Of a stretch of 64,000 nucleotides of DNA, positions 26,214 through 35,743 are shown piece after piece (the stretch's first letter is position 1; each line of letters opens with the position of its first letter). Below the pieces are notes generated by a model. The model was not told the DNA's origin. It did no database searches and saw only the letters and a program-made list of their open reading frames with translations. The position numbers and the translations under genes are program-made. The stretch covers positions 124,001 to 188,000 of the forward strand of contig CALHGZ010000005.1 in the NCBI GenBank assembly GCA_938031175.1, written 5' to 3'. The stretch is from Candidatus Kapaibacterium sp. (GTDB taxonomy: Bacteria; Bacteroidota; Ignavibacteria; Kapaibacteriales; UBA2268).

Positions 26214-27497
26214 TCATTGAGATGTATAATTCAAACCTTTTTTACCAATATCTTTACGGTAGTACATATTTTCAAAAAATATTTTCTCAACAGCAGAATA
26301 TGCTTTTTCTATTGCTTTTTTTAATGTATCGGCTTTTGCACATATACATAAAACCCGACCACCACTGGTATAGATTTGATTTTCTATGAATGACGTTCCT
26401 GAATGAAAAATTATTATATCATCCTTTTCAGTTAGTTCTAATCCTTTGATGGGAAATCCAGTTTTATAATGACCGGGATATCCTTCGGATGCAATAACTA
26501 CACAGCAAGCGTAAGAATCGGCAATGTTTATAATGACAGATGTATCTAATTTTCCAACTGAAGCTGAGTAAAGAAGCTTTAATAAATCGCCTTCGAGTAC
26601 ATTTAGCACGGCTTGTGTCTCTGGATCACCAAATCGAGCATTGAATTCCACAACAAATGGTTCGCCATTGCATATCATAAGACCGACATATAAACAGCCA
26701 ATAAATGGAGTTCCCTCATTTTTCAATCCATCAAGAGTGGGTGCGATTATTTTTGTTTTTATTTTGTTTAATAAAGTTTGATTGATCAACTCTGTTGGTG
26801 CATAAGCTCCCATCCCTCCAGTATTAGGACCTTTATCGCCATCATAAATTTTTTTGTGATCTTGAGAGGGTGCAAGTGTGATGTAATTATTCCCGTCAGT
26901 AATTGCTAAAATAGAAGCTTCATCTCCCTTAAGAAATTGTTCAATGACGATTGTTTCTCCGGCTGATCCAAATAGTCCTTCAAACATATTCTTCATAATT
27001 TCAATTGACTCTTCGGCTGAGTTACTAATGATTACGCCTTTACCAGCAGCTAATCCATCAGCTTTTAAAACTAAAGGATGTTTTTGACTGTTAATATAGT
27101 CGATTGCTTCCGCAAATTGATTTTTGTTAAAAACAGCATAATCAGCGGTTGGAATATTATATTTTTTCATAAATTCTTTAGCAAATGCCTTAGATGATTC
27201 TATGCGAGCAGCTTTTTGAGATGGACCAAACACATTAATTCCCTGTTCCCTTAGTAAATCAGATAATCCATCGCTTAGTGGTTTTTCAGGTCCAATTACC
27301 ACTAAATCTATGTTTTTTTGGATACAAAATTTTGTAATTTCCGGATAATTAACATTTTTGATCCCAGTTCCTTGAGCAATACTAAATATGCCGGGATTGC
27401 CAGGTATTGCATAAATGTTAGAGCATAGGGGTGATTTGGAAATAAAATATGCTAAAGCATGTTCTCTTCCGCCATTTCCAATAATTAAAACATTCAT
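26214..27497 (-). CDS. purD: phosphoribosylamine--glycine ligase
   Basis: A 427-residue ATP-grasp enzyme that makes glycinamide ribonucleotide, the second step of purine synthesis. It starts MNVLIIGNGGREHALA and has VVIGPEKPLSDGLSD, NVFGPSQKAARIESSKAFAK, PLVLKADGLAAGKGV, TGGMGAYAPTEL and EFNARFGDPETQAVL. Length is normal. It follows an SDR gene by 6 bp in a tight minus-strand run of polysaccharide-type genes, an unusual place for purD, and is followed by the DCC gene. Confidence 0.97.
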   Translation of the reverse strand: MNVLIIGNGGREHALAYFISKSPLCSNIYAIPGNPGIFSIAQGTGIKNVNYPEITKFCIQKNIDLVVIGPEKPLSDGLSDLLREQGINVFGPSQKAARIESSKAFAKEFMKKYNIPTADYAVFNKNQFAEAIDYINSQKHPLVLKADGLAAGKGVIISNSAEESIEIMKNMFEGLFGSAGETIVIEQFLKGDEASILAITDGNNYITLAPSQDHKKIYDGDKGPNTGGMGAYAPTELINQTLLNKIKTKIIAPTLDGLKNEGTPFIGCLYVGLMICNGEPFVVEFNARFGDPETQAVLNVLEGDLLKLLYSASVGKLDTSVIINIADSYACCVVIASEGYPGHYKTGFPIKGLELTEKDDIIIFHSGTSFIENQIYTSGGRVLCICAKADTLKKAIEKAYSAVEKIFFENMYYRKDIGKKGLNYTSQ

Positions 27498-27503
27498 AAT
27501 TCC

Positions 27504-28268
27504 TCAAAGAAAGTTGATATGAGCACCTCCATCAATTATTATATTTGAGCCGTTAATCCAGCGTGACTGGTCGGATAAAAGAAAACAAGTTAAATTAGCA
27601 ATATCTTCAGGTGTACCCAAGCCAAGAGGATAACGACCAGAGATTTTTTCAAGGAAAATTTTTGAAAATCCTTTTGAATCAGATAAAAGGGTTGTCTGGA
27701 CATGACCAGCAGATATAGAATTTATGCGAATTTTGCTTTTTGCTAATTCAACAGCAGCAGAGCGAACAAATGAATTTAAAGCCGCTTTTGAAGCACTGTA
27801 GATTGATATACCACCAAGCCCCAGCTCAGCTGTGAATGACGAAATAGCAACTATTGAGGATCCATTGCCAATGTTATTACTTTTTTTAGCAAACCCTTTG
27901 ATGATTGCTACATTTGAGAAAAAATTAATATCAAATAGTGATTTTGCATTATTTATCTTGTCAGCGCTTATTGGCATTGTATATTGCATACCAGCTGATA
28001 GAATAAGTCCTTTTAGTTTGCCAAATGAAGAAGTAATTTCATCAATCCATTTATCAAGAAATTCAATATCAATAGCAAGGTCTTTCTGTACTGCTATGTA
28101 ATGATCAGGATGTTCTGACTCATTTTTGGCTATATTTAGTTTTTCGCTATTTCTTCCTACTCCGATAACTGTTCCACCTAATTTAATTATTTTATGGGCA
28201 ATTGCTTTTCCAATCCCAGAATTAGCACCGGTTATTAAAAACAGATCGTTTTTATTAAATTCAATCAT
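27504..28268 (-). CDS. short-chain dehydrogenase/reductase of an ACP-linked cassette
   Basis: A 254-residue SDR with LITGANSGIGKAIA (NAD(P) binding), an active-site Ser (VAISSFTAEL), YSASK and the C-terminal RWINGSNIIIDGGAHINFL typical of FabG-like enzymes. Its start overlaps the ACP stop by 4 bp (ATGA), so I infer that it reduces a 3-oxoacyl group carried by that ACP. Substrate unproven. Confidence 0.9.
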   Translation of the reverse strand: MIEFNKNDLFLITGANSGIGKAIAHKIIKLGGTVIGVGRNSEKLNIAKNESEHPDHYIAVQKDLAIDIEFLDKWIDEITSSFGKLKGLILSAGMQYTMPISADKINNAKSLFDINFFSNVAIIKGFAKKSNNIGNGSSIVAISSFTAELGLGGISIYSASKAALNSFVRSAAVELAKSKIRINSISAGHVQTTLLSDSKGFSKIFLEKISGRYPLGLGTPEDIANLTCFLLSDQSRWINGSNIIIDGGAHINFL

Positions 28269-28510
28269 TGGTTTTTGGAGATGATATAGTCAATCATATT
28301 CTTAATTAAACCGAGTTTATGTTCAACTAATTCGTCGAAAGAGATATTAATTCCGAATTTTTCATCGATTTGGGTGAGATAATTAATTAATTCCAAGGAA
28401 TCTAAAATATTGCTTTCAATTAAAGCAGTATTTTCCGATAATTCCAATTCCTCTTCTTTAATATTCAGTATAATTGATTTTAGATCTTCAAAAATTTCAT
28501 TTCTATTCAT
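28265..28510 (-). CDS. acyl carrier protein
   Basis: An 81-residue ACP with a phosphopantetheine attachment Ser38 in NILDSLELINYL and an acidic helix II. It is a second-type ACP rather than the housekeeping one, judged by its neighbours (KASIII and SDR) and the absence of fabD/fabF nearby. It should carry an acyl or hydroxyacyl group made by the adjacent KASIII and SDR. Confidence 0.9.
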   Translation of the reverse strand: MNRNEIFEDLKSIILNIKEEELELSENTALIESNILDSLELINYLTQIDEKFGINISFDELVEHKLGLIKNMIDYIISKNQ

Positions 28511-28529
28511 TTAAACCTCGCAAAATATA

Positions 28530-29495
28530 TTAAAACCATTTATATATAATATTTCCCCAGGATAAGCCAACCCCGAAACCTGAGAAAAGAATTAAATCTC
28601 CCTTAAGTAATTGATTGTTATTCATCAGATTTTTTAAAGCTATTGGAATTGTAGCTGAAACTGTATTCCCAATATATTTCATATCAATAATCATTTTCTC
28701 GGTAGGGATTTTTAATCTTTTTCGAATTTCATTCAACATATACATATTAGCTTGGTGGAAGATGAAATATTTTATGTCGTCGGTGCTTAAAGAATTTTTT
28801 TTCATTAATTGATCAATAGTAGGGGGAATAGCTGTAACAGTGAATTTAAATATTTCTTTACCGTCCATAAATAAATAAGGAGCTTTATCGGGATTTTTAA
28901 CAACCCCCGAATTCCAAGCTATTAATTGAAAAGCTCCACTTCCGTCAGTACCAAAATTGGAATCAATTACCCCATAACCATTGGGGCATTTTTCTATAAG
29001 AGTTGCCGCTGCTGCATCGCCAAAAATAGAGGCTGTGTTTTTGTCTTTATAATCTATAATTTTTGAATATTGATCAACCATTATAATTACGGCATTATTG
29101 ACTATTCCGGTTTCAATCATACTGCCTGCAACTACTAATGAGTAAACATAACCGGAACAACCTAAGTTAATATCAAAGGCTAAAGAATTCTTATTCATTT
29201 CCAAATTGTTATGCACAATACATGCTGTTGTTGGAAGTCTATAGTCGGGGTTTTGTGTACATAAAATTAGGAGTTCGATCTCTTTGGGATCTAAATTATT
29301 GTTTGTCAAAAGTTGTTTGAGCGATTCAGTAGCCATTTGAGATGTTGATTCATCGGGTTCTGCTATGCGTCGCTCAATAATGCCTACTTTATTTTCTGTG
29401 AATGATTTATCTATACCACATTCTTTCTCAAGGTAGTCGTTGTCAATAATTTTTTTGGGTAGATAATATTCAATTGCTTTTATGTAAAATCCCAT
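28530..29495 (-). CDS. 3-oxoacyl-ACP synthase III family protein
   Basis: A 321-residue thiolase-fold condensing enzyme with the complete KASIII triad: Cys113 (DINLGCSGYVYSL), His247 (FIFHQANMYML) and Asn277 (YIGNTVSATIP). ASIFGDAAAATLIE is also typical. It joins an acyl-CoA with malonyl-ACP. Its start overlaps the end of the deacetylase gene by 26 bp. The neighbouring ACP and SDR suggest a dedicated short-chain acyl supply for a surface sugar, not general fatty-acid initiation, though FabH itself cannot be excluded. Confidence 0.9.
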   Translation of the reverse strand: MGFYIKAIEYYLPKKIIDNDYLEKECGIDKSFTENKVGIIERRIAEPDESTSQMATESLKQLLTNNNLDPKEIELLILCTQNPDYRLPTTACIVHNNLEMNKNSLAFDINLGCSGYVYSLVVAGSMIETGIVNNAVIIMVDQYSKIIDYKDKNTASIFGDAAAATLIEKCPNGYGVIDSNFGTDGSGAFQLIAWNSGVVKNPDKAPYLFMDGKEIFKFTVTAIPPTIDQLMKKNSLSTDDIKYFIFHQANMYMLNEIRKRLKIPTEKMIIDMKYIGNTVSATIPIALKNLMNNNQLLKGDLILFSGFGVGLSWGNIIYKWF

Positions 29496-30642
29496 TTGTC
29501 CCCTCTGAAATTTTTTTATTAAAATAATTATAAGCCTCTGTTATGGTCCAAAATTCAATGTGGTTTTCAAACTCTTTGTTTATTAAACGTAATATTTTTT
29601 TTATATTTTTAAGATTGTGAATATCCTTAATATGAGCAGTTGCAATTATTGGAATAAATTCAAAATATTTTGCGAAATTAACAGCCTCTTTGTTTTTATA
29701 CAAATCCCTGATTATTTTAACGAAAAATTCGGGATAAAGATGGTCATAATCAAGTTGAATCGTTTCATAAGAAATAATTTTATTTAAATACCATTTCAGA
29801 TTTTTCTTCTCGGAAGTTTTGTAATATCTTATATTTTTTGGATATCTTGTTTCTTTAATTCTATTTCTCTCTTTTTGCCAGGATATATCTTCGGATTTGA
29901 TTGCAAGAGAATATCTCAATTTATAATAAATTAATGGAAAGAATTTCCTCAGGAAAGGTGAATTAAGATGTCTGACTGAATATATGGGAAATTCAATAAT
30001 TGAATTGCAATTATCAAATTTTTGGTTAATGTCTTTTGGGTTCACAAACCATGGTTTGAAATTTGAATATGCAGAGCGAAAATCATAATTTTGATCAGAA
30101 TAAAGCCATTTGGTAACAGATAAATCGGATTTAATACCAACTTCTTTCAAAACTTTAATTGGGATCTCAGATGGTTGGATGAGATAATTGCCTGCCCTGA
30201 AAGCTATACATTTATAGTCGGGTTTATATTTTTGAATTAGAGCTTCGAGGTAATTTTTAGAAGATTTTACGATATCTTTAAAATCATTCTCTGTTAAAGC
30301 AGAGATAGGGCTTTTACTCATATCTAATTGCCATTTTCCTCCAATGTACTTTGCATCCACCCATTGGGGATGTAAATGTAATTGCACGTCGCATTTATTT
30401 TCTATGACATTTTTTATTGCTAATTCCCAAGAAGTTGAAATTTCTTTCAACTCAGGAATATCATCAGAAAATTCAATGTGTTTTAATTGCTGGAGTACTT
30501 CAGCCATCAATGTTATTGTTGCACCTTCGTTTTGTAATAGTTTAATCAACTCTAAAGTAGGGTTATATTGAATTTCGAAGAAATCTCCACTTCCATCTCC
30601 AAATAACTCCCAATCATTTGTTAGAATTAGTGCAATTTTCAT
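29470..30642 (-). CDS. polysaccharide deacetylase-like (NodB-fold) protein
   Basis: A 390-residue protein with features of the NodB/polysaccharide deacetylase fold: LILTNDWE near the N-terminus (catalytic/metal Asp), VQLHLHPQW (likely metal His residues) and CIAFRAGNYLIQPS. This layout is seen in deacetylase-like proteins of O-antigen and exopolysaccharide clusters. It has no signal peptide, so it probably acts in the cytoplasm. ATGA overlap with the preceding AAC(3)-like gene. Confidence 0.75.
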   Translation of the reverse strand: MKIALILTNDWELFGDGSGDFFEIQYNPTLELIKLLQNEGATITLMAEVLQQLKHIEFSDDIPELKEISTSWELAIKNVIENKCDVQLHLHPQWVDAKYIGGKWQLDMSKSPISALTENDFKDIVKSSKNYLEALIQKYKPDYKCIAFRAGNYLIQPSEIPIKVLKEVGIKSDLSVTKWLYSDQNYDFRSAYSNFKPWFVNPKDINQKFDNCNSIIEFPIYSVRHLNSPFLRKFFPLIYYKLRYSLAIKSEDISWQKERNRIKETRYPKNIRYYKTSEKKNLKWYLNKIISYETIQLDYDHLYPEFFVKIIRDLYKNKEAVNFAKYFEFIPIIATAHIKDIHNLKNIKKILRLINKEFENHIEFWTITEAYNYFNKKISEGTNGILHKSN

Positions 30643-31532
30643 ATTAAAAATTTCAGCTTATAATGTCTTTTGTGATAAATAGTGATTTTATTCATTGCCA
30701 GATCAATCATAAAATTAATTAATTTTTGAGAGTAAGCTATGAAAAAGTCCATTCCATTAATTTTGAAATCTTTTGCAATATCATTAGGTACATAGGTTTT
30801 AATGAACTTAGGGATATTGAAATCCATTTTTTTCATATTATGTGCTAATGTCTCAACGATTACATAATTACCGCTATAATCAATGCATTTAGCAGTAAAT
30901 ATTCTATTATGATAGGGATTAACTGGAAAATCTTCTTTTAAAATATCATCAACACAATGGACACAAGATAAAAAGTTAGTACTAACTCCGATACCAATTA
31001 TTTTGGCATTTAATTCAGAAATTTTATAATATGGACTAACTACATCATAGGGATAAATAGAGCGATGATGAGTGTTGGTCATATGTTCTGAATATTTACC
31101 AATAGCTACAACTGATTTTGTGGGATGTAAACTTCTTATAGCTTTTTTGTGTCTTCTTGCTAGTTCATTGAGAAGACCGGTATGAGTTGGAGTTTTTTTT
31201 ATATCAAATATGCTATCAGATTTTAAGTATTCATAAGAATTCATTCCTGGATATGTTGGGAAAAGCACTGTCCCATCTTCTGAAATTTCGTCCAAAAGAA
31301 TTTCAAGAATTTTATATCCGGGGAATGATAAATTTAAGCCATTAAGAGAGCTATGCACAAAAATTATATCTCCGGTTTTTATGTCAAAATCATTTTTTAA
31401 TATGTTTTTAAAATCATTTTCGGACAGTGCTGGAAGTGATTTTATCTTTTGTTGATATGTATGAAGCCTCTGCTTGTTCAATTTTTTCTTTATTTTTTGG
31501 GGGATTAATTTTTTGATGAAATATTTCAGCAT
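30639..31532 (-). CDS. AAC(3)-family N-acetyltransferase-like protein
   Basis: A 297-residue protein of the antibiotic/aminoglycoside 3-N-acetyltransferase family: IIFVHSSLNGL, DGTVLFPTYPG, a THTGLLNELARR segment, RSLHPTKSVVAIG and IGIGVSTNFLSCVHCVDD. Relatives in polysaccharide clusters acetylate amino sugars with acetyl-CoA, and the context favours that over antibiotic resistance. It starts 1 bp after the GNAT-like gene stop. The first roughly 30 residues are very basic. Confidence 0.8.
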   Translation of the reverse strand: MLKYFIKKLIPQKIKKKLNKQRLHTYQQKIKSLPALSENDFKNILKNDFDIKTGDIIFVHSSLNGLNLSFPGYKILEILLDEISEDGTVLFPTYPGMNSYEYLKSDSIFDIKKTPTHTGLLNELARRHKKAIRSLHPTKSVVAIGKYSEHMTNTHHRSIYPYDVVSPYYKISELNAKIIGIGVSTNFLSCVHCVDDILKEDFPVNPYHNRIFTAKCIDYSGNYVIVETLAHNMKKMDFNIPKFIKTYVPNDIAKDFKINGMDFFIAYSQKLINFMIDLAMNKITIYHKRHYKLKFLI

Positions 31533-31533
31533 A

Positions 31534-31971
31534 TTATTTAATTCTAATTTTTCCTATGTTATCTTTTTTATAGTATATGGATATTGACTTTACACCTTTG
31601 ATATTTTTCGCTTTCCTTTTTAATTCTTCGATAAGAGCAATTGCAAGAGAAAAAGATTTATTATAGATGATACTATATTGTTCTGCAATGGCAATGTGCA
31701 AAATTACTATATTATCAATAGTTTCTCTATAGAATATTATTAAACCAACTAAGTTATCATTATCAAAAGCGAAAATTGTTTGCGGATTTTCAATTTTTTC
31801 AAGAGTAATTTTCAGTTTTTCATTTTCATTTTTAATTTTTGGTAAACCATATTTCTCTATTGCAGATTCAATACCCGATATTACTTTCCGTTGTTGAGAA
31901 TTAAAATACATAAGTGATTCGAGTTCATCAAGATAATCAGAATTAATTTTGGATTTGAAATATATAGGCAT
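31534..31971 (-). CDS. GNAT-like acetyltransferase
   Basis: A 145-residue protein with a weak GNAT pattern: a mid-protein pair of strands (TIFAFDNDNLVGLIIFY, IVILHIAIAEQY) resembling motif A and a helix (FSLAIALIEELKRKAK). The acetyl-CoA loop is not a clear R/Q-x-x-G-x-G/A. It is the first gene of the minus-strand cassette. It might acetylate or otherwise acylate an amino sugar together with the next gene. The identification rests on pattern only. Confidence 0.55.
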   Translation of the reverse strand: MPIYFKSKINSDYLDELESLMYFNSQQRKVISGIESAIEKYGLPKIKNENEKLKITLEKIENPQTIFAFDNDNLVGLIIFYRETIDNIVILHIAIAEQYSIIYNKSFSLAIALIEELKRKAKNIKGVKSISIYYKKDNIGKIRIK

Positions 31972-32205
31972 AAAATTTCAAATTACTTAATATATTAGAA
32001 ACGAATAATTATCATCTGTATTTAATTACCATCACCTTTGCTTTAAAATAATTTTACTAAAATTTTTATTTTTAGCTTAGTGGTACTAATGGAAATAATT
32101 TTTGATTTATTTTATAAATATTATAAAGTAAGTAATTATTTAGTCGATATAATTAATAAGGATATATAATTAAAATTTATTCATAGTAAAATTGAATTTT
32201 AATTA
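31972..32205. other. divergent intergenic region
   Basis: An AT-rich 234-bp stretch between the minus-strand acyl/sugar cassette and the plus-strand histidine kinase. It must hold both promoters, but I see no clear TAnnTTTG box, operator or hairpin that I could support. Confidence 0.6.
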
Positions 32206-35200
32206 ATGCTACAATATTTATATTCAACGCTAAAATTTACTTTTGATTGGATTTTTGCTGTTTTAGGCATTTATTCAATTGCATTGCTTGTGATAGCAAT
32301 GCTGAGTTTTAAGATACTGAATAAAGTTAAAACAAAATCTAAAAAACCATCCAGAAAATTTATTTTTAAAGGCAAAATTGAAAATGATAAAGTACCATAT
32401 TTAATATTCAATAATTATTTACAGATTATATATTGCAATAAAGCATTATCGAAAATTCTAGGCATTAAACGGAAATATTTATTTAATCGATATCTTAGTC
32501 AAATTACGCTTTTTAGAGAAAATTATACCTTTTTTCAAGAATTATCCAAGTATAATATTAATACAAATCAGAAACAGTTATATCTAATTACAAATGATCA
32601 TAAAAAATATCAGATTCAACTTCAAAGTGAAAAGTTTGATAAAGAAGATTACATATTATTGAAAATTTATAATACATCAGATGAAATTAAAACAAAATCA
32701 TCTGCTGATAGCGATGGTAAAAAAATTTCGAAGCGGATAAATGAAATTAAGAACAGGATATTGACAAAAACTACAGTATTATATGATAGAATCAGCAGAA
32801 TTTTAGTTCCGAATAAATTCAAATATAGAAATATATTTACAAATCTACCTGTTGGGATATATAGAACAACAGCAGATGGCAAATTTTTGAAAGCGAATCA
32901 AGCATTGGCAGAAATTTTAGGTGCTAAAAGTATTGATGAGCTATACAATCTATCGGTTTATAATTTTTATGAATCTCCAGAGATTCGAGAGAATTTATTA
33001 TATCTACAGGGGTTAAATAATGAATTTCAAAAGTTTGAGCTGAAGCTCAAAAGGCTTGATGGTGAAGTCATCTGGGTTTATGATCAGGCAAAAATATATT
33101 ATGATAAAAAGGGTAAAATTAAGTGGATCGAAGGTATATTGGAAGATATAACATATCGTAAACAAGCTGAATTAAAGCTGTATCATAGCGAACAAAGATA
33201 CGCTGGATTATTCAAAAAATTGCTTGATGTATATTTTAAGATTGATTTACATGGACAAATCCTTCAAGTATCACCTTCCATCGAAAAAATTCTTGGTTAT
33301 ACAATTAATGAGATTCTATATACAAATATAAAAGATTATCTTATTGATGAGAATAACGATTATCATAATTTTTTGAGCAAGATACTCAAAAATGGTAGAT
33401 TAAATGGTTATTTAATAAAGATCCGTCATAAATACAACTCACCACATTATTTTTTAGTTAATGCACAATTTACTTTAAATGAGAATGGTAAAATTGATGG
33501 AATAGATGGAATTGCAAGAGATTTAACAGATTCTGTCATTATCCAGAATAATTTATCAGTATTATACCAAATTGCAAAAAATATTAATTCTACATCAAAT
33601 TGGGAAGACATTTTTCGTAATACTTTCACTATTTTATCGCAATATTTGGGTTTTGAAAATTATTATATTGCTCTTCATAATGATGTTGAAAACAGAATTG
33701 AATTTCCATATGTTTATGATAAATATAATGATCATTATGACAGTATATCGGCAGATACACAGAATTCAATAACGGCAAAGGTAATTAAAACTGGAGATAC
33801 AATAATTTTAACAAATAAAGAAATTAGTGATATTCTCAAAAATAGCCCGCTTATATATACTGAGGCACCAAAAAATTGGATCGGAATACCACTAAAAATT
33901 GCCGATAAAGTAATAGGAGCTATTGGAATTAAAAATATTGATCCTTATAAATTAAAAAGCAGTTGGTTAAAAGAATTACTCGAATCAATTGCTGAACAAT
34001 TAGCCATAGCAATTGATAGGGGGATTAAAACAAAAGAACTTATTTCTGCTCGTGAAAGGGCAGAATTATTATATTCAATTTCTCCAAGTTGCTTATTAGC
34101 AATAGACACAAATTACAGAATTATAAGCTGTAATAAAAGACTTGAAGAGTTAACAGGATACACAGCTGAAGAAGTGATTGGGAAAAATTGCTCTATAATA
34201 TCAGAAAGTCTTCCCGATGAAGTGTATTTATTCTTGACCGATATCGAACACAAACCGCTAAGTAATATTGAATCAATAATTATAACCAAGGACAAATCGC
34301 AAAAAATAGTATCAAAAAATTTTGAGTATTTAAAAGATGTTCGAGGCAATATATCAGGAGTTATCATAAGTATAAATGACATAACTCTAAGGAAGAAAGC
34401 TGAAGAGCAATTACTCTGGCAATCTACTGTAAATCATGCCATTGCTGAACTATCCCGTGCAATAATATCTTTTGAATCGCTCGAAAAATTGTCGAAACAA
34501 ATCTTGCATAATTTATGCAATTTGACGGGTTCAGATATTGGCACAATTGTATGTCTTAATAAACTGGATAAGTTGGAAATATCGGCTCAATTTGGTTTTG
34601 ATGAAGTAAATGACGAAGAATTTTCAAAGAAATTAAACTATATCAAAGAAATTTGGATTAAAGTTATTGAAAATGACGAACCGATAACAATTAATAGGAT
34701 TAACAGTAGAAGGCAATTTAATTTGCTATTGAATCCCTTTCCGGAGTTGAATGCAATGATAATTTCACCCGCTGTTAGCAGTAGAGAATTGCTTGGTTTG
34801 ATAATACTTGGAACAAAGAAGGGTGAATATAAGGAAAATGATATTGATTTAACTTTCAAGTTTGCTTCACTATATGGAATTGCATATCAACGTTTCAAAG
34901 CTGAAAGAGAGATGCGTGCTGCGCTTGAAAAGGAACAAGAATTGAGTGAGTTGAAATCCCGATTTATATTGATGGTATCTCATGAATACAGAACTCCACT
35001 TTCGGCAATTATGTTATCTTCGGATATATTAAGAGAATATAGCGATAAATTGAGCAAAAGCGAGAAGGATAAACATTTTGAAAGAATCAGCCAATCTATT
35101 AAATCAATGACTAAATTGCTTGATGATATAATTGCTTTCAATAAAATTGATAGTGGTCTGATTAATTTCAACCCTGAGTTCATAGATATCAAGCCATTAA

Positions 35201-35655
35201 TTACTAGTATAGTCCACGAAATGGAATTACTTTACCGCAATAAATGCAAAATCAATTTAAAATTCCATAATGCCGATGCATTAATTTTACTTGACGAAAA
35301 ACTTATAAGGCAGATATTAACAAATTTACTATCGAATGCGATAAAATATTCATTTGATGGAAATGAAGTTATTTTCAATGTATTTGTATCCCAAGATTAT
35401 GTTGAATTCATAATTGAAGATTTTGGTATAGGTATTCCTGAGGAAGACCAAAAGAATATGTTCCAGCCTTTTTTCAGAGCAAGAAATGTTGAAAGCATTC
35501 AAGGAACAGGCTTAGGAATGAATATAGTAAAAAATTGCGTTGATTTACATAAAGGATCAATTAATTTTGAGAGTAAATTAGGTGTTGGTACAAAGTTTGA
35601 CATTATTATTCCCACAGTCCATAAAAATACTAAATGCACTCCTAAAAATAAATAA
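32206..35655 (+). CDS. multi-PAS/GAF sensor histidine kinase
   Basis: A 1149-residue membrane-anchored hybrid-free kinase. One helix (about 12-33) is followed by a degenerate PAS (about 55-150), a PAS/PAC ending GILEDITYRKQAE (about 205-320), another ending GIARDLTDSV (about 325-445), a GAF (about 455-605), a PAS ending ISINDITLRKKAEEQ (about 620-735) and a second GAF (about 745-905). The dimerisation box is MVSHEYRTPLSAI with phospho-accepting His926; the ATPase domain has LLSNAIKYSF, DFGIGIPEED and GTGLGMNIVKN. It senses internal small molecules or redox state, unknown which. No response regulator is adjacent. Confidence 0.93.
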   Translation: MLQYLYSTLKFTFDWIFAVLGIYSIALLVIAMLSFKILNKVKTKSKKPSRKFIFKGKIENDKVPYLIFNNYLQIIYCNKALSKILGIKRKYLFNRYLSQITLFRENYTFFQELSKYNINTNQKQLYLITNDHKKYQIQLQSEKFDKEDYILLKIYNTSDEIKTKSSADSDGKKISKRINEIKNRILTKTTVLYDRISRILVPNKFKYRNIFTNLPVGIYRTTADGKFLKANQALAEILGAKSIDELYNLSVYNFYESPEIRENLLYLQGLNNEFQKFELKLKRLDGEVIWVYDQAKIYYDKKGKIKWIEGILEDITYRKQAELKLYHSEQRYAGLFKKLLDVYFKIDLHGQILQVSPSIEKILGYTINEILYTNIKDYLIDENNDYHNFLSKILKNGRLNGYLIKIRHKYNSPHYFLVNAQFTLNENGKIDGIDGIARDLTDSVIIQNNLSVLYQIAKNINSTSNWEDIFRNTFTILSQYLGFENYYIALHNDVENRIEFPYVYDKYNDHYDSISADTQNSITAKVIKTGDTIILTNKEISDILKNSPLIYTEAPKNWIGIPLKIADKVIGAIGIKNIDPYKLKSSWLKELLESIAEQLAIAIDRGIKTKELISARERAELLYSISPSCLLAIDTNYRIISCNKRLEELTGYTAEEVIGKNCSIISESLPDEVYLFLTDIEHKPLSNIESIIITKDKSQKIVSKNFEYLKDVRGNISGVIISINDITLRKKAEEQLLWQSTVNHAIAELSRAIISFESLEKLSKQILHNLCNLTGSDIGTIVCLNKLDKLEISAQFGFDEVNDEEFSKKLNYIKEIWIKVIENDEPITINRINSRRQFNLLLNPFPELNAMIISPAVSSRELLGLIILGTKKGEYKENDIDLTFKFASLYGIAYQRFKAEREMRAALEKEQELSELKSRFILMVSHEYRTPLSAIMLSSDILREYSDKLSKSEKDKHFERISQSIKSMTKLLDDIIAFNKIDSGLINFNPEFIDIKPLITSIVHEMELLYRNKCKINLKFHNADALILLDEKLIRQILTNLLSNAIKYSFDGNEVIFNVFVSQDYVEFIIEDFGIGIPEEDQKNMFQPFFRARNVESIQGTGLGMNIVKNCVDLHKGSINFESKLGVGTKFDIIIPTVHKNTKCTPKNK

Positions 35656-35743
35656 TAATTTTGTTGAATAATTTTACAAATGTTAATTTGAATTCTTAAA
35701 TTTCTATCATAAGAATTCATTTTTTAATTTTTTTGAGATAAGT

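Noticed and set aside
30639-31532. Aminoglycoside resistance gene
   Set aside because: The family name suggests it, but the setting among deacetylase, ACP and KASIII genes fits sugar acetylation, and there are no mobile-element signs.
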